Shown: positions 10,054-18,077 of the stretch, in pieces
Position numbering within the stretch: the stretch's first letter is position 1
How the letters are laid out: every line of letters begins with the position of its first letter
Assembly: GCA_025060075.1 (NCBI GenBank)
Contig: JANXCZ010000027.1
Location: forward strand, 1 to 39,495
DNA from: Thermodesulfovibrio sp.
GTDB lineage: Bacteria > Nitrospirota > Thermodesulfovibrionia > Thermodesulfovibrionales > Thermodesulfovibrionaceae
Length of the DNA stretch: 39,495 nt
Reading direction: 5' to 3'
Position numbers and translations under genes: made by a program
Notes under the pieces: generated by a model
The model's input: only the letters and a program-made list of their open reading frames with translations
The model's database searches: none
What the model was told of the DNA's origin: nothing

Positions 10054-10617
10054 ATGATCTCAACATCAGAGTTTAAAAAAGGATTAAAGATTGTATACAA
10101 AGGAGAGCCATATGAGATAATTGATTTTCAACATGTAAAAATGCAACAGAGAGCTCCTATTGTGAGAACAAAGATTAAGCATCTTAAAACAGGAAGAGTT
10201 CTTGAGGAAAACTTCCCAGCTGGAGAAAAGTTTGAAAAGCCTGAGTTAGAGGAAAAAAAGATGCAGTATCTTTATTCTCAAGAAGACTCTTATGTGTTTA
10301 TGGATATGGAAAGCTATGAGCAGATATCTATTCCAAAAGAAAGAATTGGAGATGCTATATATTACATAAAAGAAGAGATGATAGTTGATGTTATTTACTA
10401 CAAGGGAGAGCCTCTTGTTATTGAACCTCCAATGTTTGTTGAATTAAGAGTAGCTGAAACAGAGCCTGCTTTTAAAGGAGATACAGCATCAGGAGGAACT
10501 AAACCTGCAAAGCTTGAAACAGGTCTTACAGTAAAAGTTCCATTTCATATACAGGCTGGAGATTTATTAAAAATTGATACAAGAACTGGAGAATACATTG
10601 AAAAAGTAAAGGAGTAA
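10054..10617 (+). CDS. efp: elongation factor P with atypical domain I tip loop
   Basis: Full-length EF-P: MISTSEFKKGLKI...GDTASGGTKPAKLETGLTVKVPFHIQAGDLLKIDTRTGEYIEKVK. Confidence 0.95.
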   Translation: MISTSEFKKGLKIVYKGEPYEIIDFQHVKMQQRAPIVRTKIKHLKTGRVLEENFPAGEKFEKPELEEKKMQYLYSQEDSYVFMDMESYEQISIPKERIGDAIYYIKEEMIVDVIYYKGEPLVIEPPMFVELRVAETEPAFKGDTASGGTKPAKLETGLTVKVPFHIQAGDLLKIDTRTGEYIEKVKE

Positions 10618-10620
10618 AAG

Positions 10621-11064
10621 ATGGAAATTAGCGAAATAAAAGAAATAATATCTTTTCTTAAGGATACTGATGTAACTGAACTAAATATTGAAAAAGAAGG
10701 ATTTAAAATTAGAATTAAAAGAGGCTATGTTTATGGTCCTATAGAGATCACAAGAACTGTAAAACCGGTAGAGGAACCTGTGAAACCATCACAACCTGTA
10801 GAGCTTCAGGTTCAAGAGGAAAAACTTCATACTGTTACATCCCCGCTTGTTGGTACATTCTATAGATCATCATCTCCAGATTCTGCACCTTTTGTTGAGG
10901 TTGGTACAAGAGTTGAAAAAGGACAGGTACTTTGTATCATAGAGGCAATGAAGATAATGAATGAAATTGAGAGTGATGTCTCTGGAGTTGTTAAAAAGAT
11001 TCTTGTTGAAAATGGACAGCCTGTTGAGTATGGAGAACCACTATTTCTTATTGAGGTTGAGTGA
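10621..11064 (+). CDS. accB: acetyl-CoA carboxylase biotin carboxyl carrier protein
   Basis: Biotinyl motif [13 protein letters not shown] and [15 protein letters not shown]. Confidence 0.96.
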   Translation: MEISEIKEIISFLKDTDVTELNIEKEGFKIRIKRGYVYGPIEITRTVKPVEEPVKPSQPVELQVQEEKLHTVTSPLVGTFYRSSSPDSAPFVEVGTRVEKGQVLCIIEAMKIMNEIESDVSGVVKKILVENGQPVEYGEPLFLIEVE

Positions 11065-12413
11065 TGGGAGAGTTATTTAAAAAGATTTTGATTGCAAATC
11101 GTGGAGAAATAGCGGTAAGAATTATACGTGCTTGTAGAGAACTGGGAATAAAAACAGTAGCGGTTTACTCTGAAGCTGATAAAGATTCTCTTCATGTAAA
11201 GCTTGCAGATGAGGCAGTATGTATAGGACCTGCAAATCCAAGGCAAAGTTATCTAAACATTACAGCCATACTTTCTGCAGCAGACATAACTGATTCAGAA
11301 GCAATTCATCCAGGATATGGCTTTTTATCTGAAAACGCTCAATTTGCAGAGGCATGTGTTAACTCTGGAATTGTATTTATTGGTCCTACTCCTGAGAATA
11401 TAAGAATTGGAGGAGACAAAGCGAGGGCAAGACAGATATTAAAGAGAAAAGGTATTCCTGTAGTTCCAGGAAGCGATGGTCCTGTAAACACAGAAGAAGC
11501 CTGTTTTAAGATTGTAAAAAAGATAGGGCTTCCGATAATAATTAAAGCCTCTGCTGGTGGTGGTGGAAGAGGAATGAGAATAGTAAATGATGAAAAAGAT
11601 ATAGAACAGTCATTCTTTATGGCGCAAAGAGAAGCTCTCGCGGCATTTGGAAATGGAGAACTCTATATTGAAAAATATTTTCCAAAGGTAAGACACATTG
11701 AAGTTCAAATACTTGCAGATAAATATGGAAATATAGTGCATCTTGGTGAAAGGGATTGTACAGTTCAGAGAAGACATCAAAAATTGATTGAAGAAGCACC
11801 ATCTCCAGTTTTAAATGAGAAATTGAGAAAAAAGATTGGAGAGTATGCAATAAAGGCTGCAAAGGCTTTAAAATTTAGAAATATAGGAACATTTGAGTTT
11901 ATTGTTGATGATAAACTAAATCCTTATTTTATTGAGATAAATACAAGAGTTCAGGTAGAACATCCTATAACAGAGGAGATTACAGACATTGATATCATTA
12001 AAGAGCAGATTAAACTTGCAAAGGGATATCCTTTATCATTTAAACAATCTCAGATTAAGTTTAATGGACATGCTATTGAATGCAGAATTAATGCAGAGGA
12101 TCCAGAAAAGTTTATTCCTTCTCCAGGAGTAGTAGAATTTTTACACTTTCCTGGAGGACCAGGAATAAGAATAGACAGCTATCTTTATCAGGGATGTAGA
12201 GTTTCTCCTCACTATGACTCTTTGGTAGGTAAGATAATTGCAAAGGGAGCAAACAGACAAGAAGCTATAAATAGGATGAAAAGAGCTCTTCAAGAAACTT
12301 TAATAAAGGGAGTACAGACTAATATACCTTTATTTTTAAAAATTTTTGAACATCCAGACTTTATAAAAGGACAGTTTTTTACAGATTTTATTCAGACTAT
12401 GAACAACAAATGA
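11064..12413 (+). CDS. accC: acetyl-CoA carboxylase biotin carboxylase subunit (ORF track starts at GTG 11061; ATG 11064 more likely)
   Basis: FKKILIANRGEIAVRIIRACRELGI; ASAGGGGRGMRIV; EINTRVQVEHPITEEITDID. Confidence 0.96.
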   Translation: MGELFKKILIANRGEIAVRIIRACRELGIKTVAVYSEADKDSLHVKLADEAVCIGPANPRQSYLNITAILSAADITDSEAIHPGYGFLSENAQFAEACVNSGIVFIGPTPENIRIGGDKARARQILKRKGIPVVPGSDGPVNTEEACFKIVKKIGLPIIIKASAGGGGRGMRIVNDEKDIEQSFFMAQREALAAFGNGELYIEKYFPKVRHIEVQILADKYGNIVHLGERDCTVQRRHQKLIEEAPSPVLNEKLRKKIGEYAIKAAKALKFRNIGTFEFIVDDKLNPYFIEINTRVQVEHPITEEITDIDIIKEQIKLAKGYPLSFKQSQIKFNGHAIECRINAEDPEKFIPSPGVVEFLHFPGGPGIRIDSYLYQGCRVSPHYDSLVGKIIAKGANRQEAINRMKRALQETLIKGVQTNIPLFLKIFEHPDFIKGQFFTDFIQTMNNK

Positions 12414-13012
12414 AAGACTATAAGCTTCCATCAATATGTCTTATTGTATCAACTAGGGAAATTCCAGAAAAATTAGAGATGGCACTGAAGTCAGGGATTA
12501 GATGGATTCAATACAGAGAAAAAGATTTATCAAGAAGAGAGATTTTAGATTATGCTTTTAAAACAAGAAAAATAACAAAACAATACGATGCTCTTTTAAC
12601 TATCAATGACTATGTAGATATAGCAATTGCTGTACAGGCTGATGGAGTTCACTTAGGACAGGATGACCTTCCTATTGAAGCTGCAAAAAGAATATTTCCA
12701 GGAATTATAGGTATATCAACTCATAATCTTGATGAAGCTATTGAAGCTCAGAAAAAAGGTGCAAATTATATTGGATTTGGACCAATCTTTCATACTACAA
12801 CAAAAAAAGATGCTCTTAATCCAATAGGATATGATATCCTGTCTTTTGTTTGTAAAGAGTTAGAGATTCCTGTTTTAGCAATAGGAGGGATAAAAAAACA
12901 ACACTTACAAGATTTAAAAAAGATAGGTTGTAAATACTTGGCTGTATCATCAGGTATCTTATCAGGAGAAGTAAAGAGAAATGTAGAGGATTTTTTAAAA
13001 TTTTTCCAATAA
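12410..13012 (+). CDS. thiE: thiamine phosphate synthase
   Basis: WIQYREKDLSRRE, INDYVDIAIAVQADGVHLGQDDLP, YIGFGPIFHTTTK, VLAIGGI motifs. Confidence 0.93.
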   Translation: MKDYKLPSICLIVSTREIPEKLEMALKSGIRWIQYREKDLSRREILDYAFKTRKITKQYDALLTINDYVDIAIAVQADGVHLGQDDLPIEAAKRIFPGIIGISTHNLDEAIEAQKKGANYIGFGPIFHTTTKKDALNPIGYDILSFVCKELEIPVLAIGGIKKQHLQDLKKIGCKYLAVSSGILSGEVKRNVEDFLKFFQ

Positions 13013-13015
13013 GTT

Positions 13016-13564
13016 ATGACAAAAAGTCTTGCGGATGTCATTGAAGGTTTATATAAAAATAAAAGCACAGGAGTGTTAACAGTAATTTTCTCGGAAAATA
13101 AAAATCTTTTAAAGTTTTATTTCAAAGAGGGAGAAGTTTACCATATTTCCTTTGGATTGAAAAAAGGAATTCAATGTTTATATGAGATAAAGTTTGATAA
13201 CTCTTTTTCATGTCAGTTTATACCTCAGATTTCAGTTAATGTAGAAAGTGAGACTTTATCAACTGAAGAGATAATAAAATATCTTAAGAGTATGAATAAT
13301 TTTGTTAATTCCGAGAGTTTTTCTTCGTTAGAGTTTCAAAAAATAAAGGATGCCATAAAAACGGCGTTAATAAGACAATTAGGACCTATAGGAAGTAAAA
13401 TAATAGATAAATATATTGCTGAAAGATGGATTTTAACCACTCCACCATCTAGGAAAGATTTTTTTAATTTAATTAATTTTTTAAAAGATGAGATAGAAGA
13501 TCCTATATCAAAAGATGAGTTTTTAAACGAGGTAAGCAATTTTATCGAAAAAGAATATAAATGA
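13016..13564 (+). CDS. DUF4388/PATAN-like domain protein
   Basis: SLADVIEGLYKNKSTGVLTVIFSENKNLLKFYFKEGEVYHISFG resembles DUF4388/PATAN folds. C-terminal GPIGSKIIDKYIAE segment. Confidence 0.6.
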   Translation: MTKSLADVIEGLYKNKSTGVLTVIFSENKNLLKFYFKEGEVYHISFGLKKGIQCLYEIKFDNSFSCQFIPQISVNVESETLSTEEIIKYLKSMNNFVNSESFSSLEFQKIKDAIKTALIRQLGPIGSKIIDKYIAERWILTTPPSRKDFFNLINFLKDEIEDPISKDEFLNEVSNFIEKEYK

Positions 13565-14691
13565 AAAGAGAGTTTGGGCTAAAAACTGTTACCTCTTTTA
13601 TTTTGTTAACAATACTAATCTTTGCTGAGGTTTTGATGGTTGCTTTTAATTTTATTATTCAAATAAAACTCCTAAAAGAAGAGGAAAAACGAACAGTGGA
13701 ATCATCTATTAAGACAATAAATGTTTTTATTGATAGTGCTAAAATTTATTATCATCAGATGGCTTCTTTAGTTACTCATCTTCCTGAGATTCAAGAGGCT
13801 GTTAGTAAAAAAGATAGAAATTTTTTAATAGATAGATTCCTACCTGCTTTTAATTACTTAAAAGAAAACTTTGGTATTACTCAGTTTCATTTTCATATAC
13901 CTCCTACAGTTTCTTTTCTTAGACTTCATGACATAGAGAACTTTGGCGATGACATCTCAAGGGATCGTAAAACTGTGGTTCAAGTAGAAAAAACACGAAA
14001 AGGCTTAAGAGGCATTGAGGTAGATCGTGATGGATTGGGAGTAAGAGGAGTTGAACCTATTTTTTACAGAGGTAACTATGTAGGAAGTGTTGAGTTTGGT
14101 GGAGGATTAAAAAAAGAGATTGAGCAAATTAAAAAAGCAATAGATGCTGAAGTAGGATTAGTTTTATATAAAGATTTACTTTCCGGCTGGAGTGGTTTAA
14201 AGGATTTAAAATATAACTTTGGAGAATGGGTTTCCCTTTATTTTACTGCAAACGAACCTAATATGTTTATTTCTGAAGCTTCCTTAAGAAAAGCCTCTCA
14301 GTCTGAGGATAAGTATTATGTTGAAAAGCTTTCTAAATTAGGAAAAGAATATAATGTCGTTTATAGCCCTTTTAAAGATTTTTCAGGTAAAACAATAGGT
14401 TTTATATATTTTGTTAAAGAAAGTATAATAAGTCCCGTTAAGATTTTTAAAATTCTTGGTATAAATATCATGTTTTGTATTATAATCCTTATAGTTACTT
14501 TTTTATTAGCAAAATTTATGATGAATAAATATTTAATAAATCCATTGGTGAGGATTGTAAGAATCACAGAGGAGATATCAATGGGTAAAGTATCTCAAAA
14601 ATTAGAAGTTAAGAATGCAGTGGAAGAAATAGCTATTTTAGGGAAATCCATTGAAAGAATACGTATTACGATGAAAAGACTTCTTGACTAA
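13561..14691 (+). CDS. membrane sensor: TM - double Cache (dCache_3-like) - TM - HAMP, no output domain
   Basis: FHFHIPPTVSFLRLHDIENFGDDISRDRKTVVQVEKTRKGLRGIEVDRDGLGVRGVEPI...VGSVEFGGGL Cache signature. Second TM then NKYLINPLVRIVRITEEISMGKVSQKLEV HAMP. Stops right after HAMP. Confidence 0.82.
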   Translation: MKREFGLKTVTSFILLTILIFAEVLMVAFNFIIQIKLLKEEEKRTVESSIKTINVFIDSAKIYYHQMASLVTHLPEIQEAVSKKDRNFLIDRFLPAFNYLKENFGITQFHFHIPPTVSFLRLHDIENFGDDISRDRKTVVQVEKTRKGLRGIEVDRDGLGVRGVEPIFYRGNYVGSVEFGGGLKKEIEQIKKAIDAEVGLVLYKDLLSGWSGLKDLKYNFGEWVSLYFTANEPNMFISEASLRKASQSEDKYYVEKLSKLGKEYNVVYSPFKDFSGKTIGFIYFVKESIISPVKIFKILGINIMFCIIILIVTFLLAKFMMNKYLINPLVRIVRITEEISMGKVSQKLEVKNAVEEIAILGKSIERIRITMKRLLD

Positions 14692-14702
14692 AGGAGTAAA
14701 AT

Positions 14703-15890
14703 ATGGAAAAAGAAAAAATTTTAGTGATAGATGATAGTCCTCTTGTAAGAAAGCTTGCAGAGGTTGCTTTACAAGAAGCAGATTATGAGGTTTATACAGC
14801 TGCTGATGCAGAAGAAGGTTTGAAAGTAGCAGAAAGTATAAAACCTGATCTTATTTTAGTAGATCTTATAATGCCTAAGATTACAGGTTCTCAATTTTGT
14901 AAGATTATAAGGGAAAATGAAACTCTTAAAGATACTCCAATAATTTTGATTACAGGGAAGGGTGAAAGGGTAGGAGAAACATTTATGGAAAAATATCAAG
15001 TTTTAGACTATTTTATAAAACCCTTTAAATCTGAAGATCTTATAGAAAAAGTAAAGAAAGCCTTAAGTAAAGTTCCTGAAAGTATGCCTGAGGTATTAGA
15101 GATTGAACCTGAATTAGAGATAAAAGACATTGAAGAGATTCAACCTTCCTTTGAAGTTTTTGAAAAAGAGGAGTTGTCGTCTTTTAAACAAAAACCAGAA
15201 TCATTAGAGTTTTTAGAAGAAAAAGAGGTAAGTGACTTTATAGATGAGTCTCAGCAGTTGACAAAAGAAATTGATTTAGAGGAGGTTCAAGAGATTGAAG
15301 AACCTAAATTATTTTCTGAGATAGAAGAGATAAAACCTGAAGAAATAATATTTAAAGAGGAGAAAACTCAAACTGAACCAGATACTATCAAGGAAGAAAA
15401 GAGTATTTTTTCTCTAAGTGAGGTAGAAGCACTAATAGATGATAAATTTAAAGAATTCTATGAAAAAATTCTAGATGTTATTAATATATCCTTAGAAGGA
15501 GTATTAAAAAAGTATGGATTTATAAAGGATTCTTCCACAGTTCTTTCAGGAGATTTGAGATTTTTAAAGCTTCAAGAGATTTTTTCTTTAATAAGTTCCA
15601 ATGGTTTAAATGGGATTTTAACTGTTTTTGGTAAAAAAGACATCTATGAGTTTTTATTTATAAATGGAAGAATTATTTATGGAGTTTCAAATTTTCAAAA
15701 ATATAAAGTTGGTTTTAAACTACTAAATGAAATTCCTCAAGACCGGATTAAGACTATCACGATTGAGACTATAAATGCTATTAGGGAGTCTGAAATTGAA
15801 AAGTTTGTCTTTGAGATAAGGGATTTTTCAGAAAATTGGTTATTAAATAGAGAAAGTTTTGATCCTTCAGAGCTTTTTAAAGAAGTATAA
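14703..15890 (+). CDS. response regulator: receiver - acidic linker - DUF4388/PATAN-like C-terminus
   Basis: ILVIDDSPLVRKLAE, ILVDLIMPKITG, ILITGKGE, YFIKPF receiver residues intact. Glu-rich linker. C-terminal SGDLRFLKLQEIFSLISSNGLNGILTVFGKKDIYEFLFINGRIIYG. Confidence 0.85.
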   Translation: MEKEKILVIDDSPLVRKLAEVALQEADYEVYTAADAEEGLKVAESIKPDLILVDLIMPKITGSQFCKIIRENETLKDTPIILITGKGERVGETFMEKYQVLDYFIKPFKSEDLIEKVKKALSKVPESMPEVLEIEPELEIKDIEEIQPSFEVFEKEELSSFKQKPESLEFLEEKEVSDFIDESQQLTKEIDLEEVQEIEEPKLFSEIEEIKPEEIIFKEEKTQTEPDTIKEEKSIFSLSEVEALIDDKFKEFYEKILDVINISLEGVLKKYGFIKDSSTVLSGDLRFLKLQEIFSLISSNGLNGILTVFGKKDIYEFLFINGRIIYGVSNFQKYKVGFKLLNEIPQDRIKTITIETINAIRESEIEKFVFEIRDFSENWLLNRESFDPSELFKEV

Positions 15891-15913
15891 TAAAAAAGAA
15901 GAGAGAATTTATA

Positions 15914-16333
15914 TTGGTGGCAATAAAAATGAATGAAGAAAAAAAGGAAACAGAAAAGTTTTATTGCGTTTTTGGTGTAGGAGAGAGAGAGTTTTTGATT
16001 CCGAAAGAAAATGTTATACAAATTTTAGATGTTACAAAGATATTTCCCATACCTGGAGCGCCAGACTACGTTGTAGGTGCATTACCTGTCAAGGGTAAGA
16101 TATTTCCTGCAGTAGATCTTGCCAAGGTTTACAATATTGAGAGATTAGACTACTCTGATAATAAACTTCTTGTTATTGAAGTAAAGGGAGAAAAAATAGG
16201 AATTTTATCAGATATTACACCTTTTTTTGTTAGTTTTGAATCAGATATAGTCTTAGAAGACTTTATTGATCCTGAAAAACTTTTTGAACAACTGAAAATT
16301 CGTTCTAAAGAAGAAAAAAAAGATGCTAAATAA
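15914..16333 (+). CDS. CheW-like adaptor protein
   Basis: FYCVFGVGEREFLIPKENVIQILDVTKIFPIPGAPDYVVGALPVKGKIFPAVDLAKVY matches CheW fold features. GTG (15914) or ATG (15929) start. Confidence 0.85.
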   Translation: MVAIKMNEEKKETEKFYCVFGVGEREFLIPKENVIQILDVTKIFPIPGAPDYVVGALPVKGKIFPAVDLAKVYNIERLDYSDNKLLVIEVKGEKIGILSDITPFFVSFESDIVLEDFIDPEKLFEQLKIRSKEEKKDAK

Positions 16334-18071
16334 CCAAGAAACAATAAAAAATTTTCTTTTAGAAGCTGATGATTATTTAAACATACTAATTGAAGGAGTA
16401 GAGGAACTTGAGATTAAAGGATATAATAAAGAAACCTTAGAAAGTCTTTCTAAAGTAGCTTATGCTTTAAAAAACTCTGCATCTAACTTTAATTTCAATA
16501 AAATTGTAACAGTATCTCAAAAACTTGAAGAGCTTTTTAAAGCTTTATTAAATGAGGAAATAAAATATGACAAATCCTTTGTGTATCAAATTAAAAATGA
16601 AATCAATTTAATTGAAACCATGATAAATGAAATATATAAATCAGGTAAAGAAAACAGTGAGATTAAATCTTTGATAAAGCATGAGCCTATAATTTTTAAG
16701 ACTCTTTTAGGGAAAGACAGAGTGAGAGTCTCTTTAAGTTTGATTGAAAAAGTCTATGATTCCTTAGGTGAGATTCTTGTTCAAAAAAATTTAATATCAG
16801 ACCGAGAAAAAATACTATTAGATATTGTTGGTGAGATCTCAGATAAAGTAGAAAAGCTAACGAGAGAAATAAATAATTTTTCAAATAGTTTAAGAGTTCA
16901 AAAAGAAAAGCAGAAAATAGAAGATATTTTGCTTGATGATTTTAAAAGTTTTAAGACTAAAAGAAACGATGAAAATCTTATTTTTCCAAGAAAAATTAAG
17001 GAAATTACGAATGATATGAAAGAAAGCATAGAGTCATTGTCTTTATTTTCTGAAAATCTTTTGTTTCACCTTAAGTCTTTAAACCGACAGATAGATTACT
17101 TAAAGGAGATTTTAGTTGAGATAAGTATGATACCTATTGGAATACTTTTGTATAAAGTCTCTGAAGCTATTAAGGAAAAAGCAAAAGAGATAGGGAAAAA
17201 AGTTGAGATAGATATTAAAGGAACAGAAATAATGATAGACAAGACTATTTTTGAGTCTCTATATGAGCCTATTTTTTGTATACTTCTTAATTCTATTCAG
17301 CATGGAATAGAATTTCCTCAAGAAAGAGTAAACAAAGGAAAAGAAAGAGAAGGTCATATAAAAATTGAGGCAAAAAGGCAAGGAAACTACGTAACTATTT
17401 CCATTAAAGATGATGGTAAAGGTATAGATGCTGAAAAAATAAAAGAAAAAGCCATACTTGATGGATTAATCTCTGCTGAAGAGGCTTCTTTTATGAGTCA
17501 AGAGGATATCTTTTCTTATATATTTGTTCCCGGGTTTTTAACTTCGGATGATATTCAAGGTGATAATGGAAAGGAACTTTATAATGTCAAGAAATTGGTT
17601 TCAAAAATTAATGGAAAAATAGAAGTTCTATCTGAATTAGATAAAGGAACTAACTTTATAATAAAACTTCCACAATCTTTAACTCTCAGAAATTTATTAG
17701 TTTTTAAATCCAATAATTTGGATTTTGCAGTGCCTATTGATTATATTGAAGAAGTTTTAATGGTTGAAGATTTTCCACAGGCATTTGAAGATGGAATTAT
17801 TAGATATAAAAATAAAGAAACTCCAGTAAGGGTTTTTTCAGAGATATTTTTATCCTTAAATGCAAAAAATCCAAAAAATGGATATATAATTGTTTTTAAC
17901 TTTTCAGGGATAAGAAAAGCTCTTATTGTTGATGAAATTTTAGGACATGAGGAAACAATAGTTCACAGTTTTGGTGATTTCCTTAAAGGCTTAACTCAAT
18001 ATTTTGGTTACTTTATATCCAGTAAAGGAACTCCTGTGTATGTAGTTAATCCTTTAAATCTATTCGAGTAA
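16323..18071 (+). CDS. CheA-like protein with degenerate HPt (P1) and partially degenerate HATPase, plus CheW-like P5
   Basis: P1-like AYALKNSASNFNF (His to Tyr); LLNSIQHGIEFPQERVNKGKEREG N-box; IKDDGKGID G1; APGF-like VPGFLTSDD; C-terminal CheW-like LRNLLVFKSNNLDFAVPIDYIEEVL. Confidence 0.85.
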   Translation: MLNNQETIKNFLLEADDYLNILIEGVEELEIKGYNKETLESLSKVAYALKNSASNFNFNKIVTVSQKLEELFKALLNEEIKYDKSFVYQIKNEINLIETMINEIYKSGKENSEIKSLIKHEPIIFKTLLGKDRVRVSLSLIEKVYDSLGEILVQKNLISDREKILLDIVGEISDKVEKLTREINNFSNSLRVQKEKQKIEDILLDDFKSFKTKRNDENLIFPRKIKEITNDMKESIESLSLFSENLLFHLKSLNRQIDYLKEILVEISMIPIGILLYKVSEAIKEKAKEIGKKVEIDIKGTEIMIDKTIFESLYEPIFCILLNSIQHGIEFPQERVNKGKEREGHIKIEAKRQGNYVTISIKDDGKGIDAEKIKEKAILDGLISAEEASFMSQEDIFSYIFVPGFLTSDDIQGDNGKELYNVKKLVSKINGKIEVLSELDKGTNFIIKLPQSLTLRNLLVFKSNNLDFAVPIDYIEEVLMVEDFPQAFEDGIIRYKNKETPVRVFSEIFLSLNAKNPKNGYIIVFNFSGIRKALIVDEILGHEETIVHSFGDFLKGLTQYFGYFISSKGTPVYVVNPLNLFE

Positions 18072-18077
18072 CCAGTT

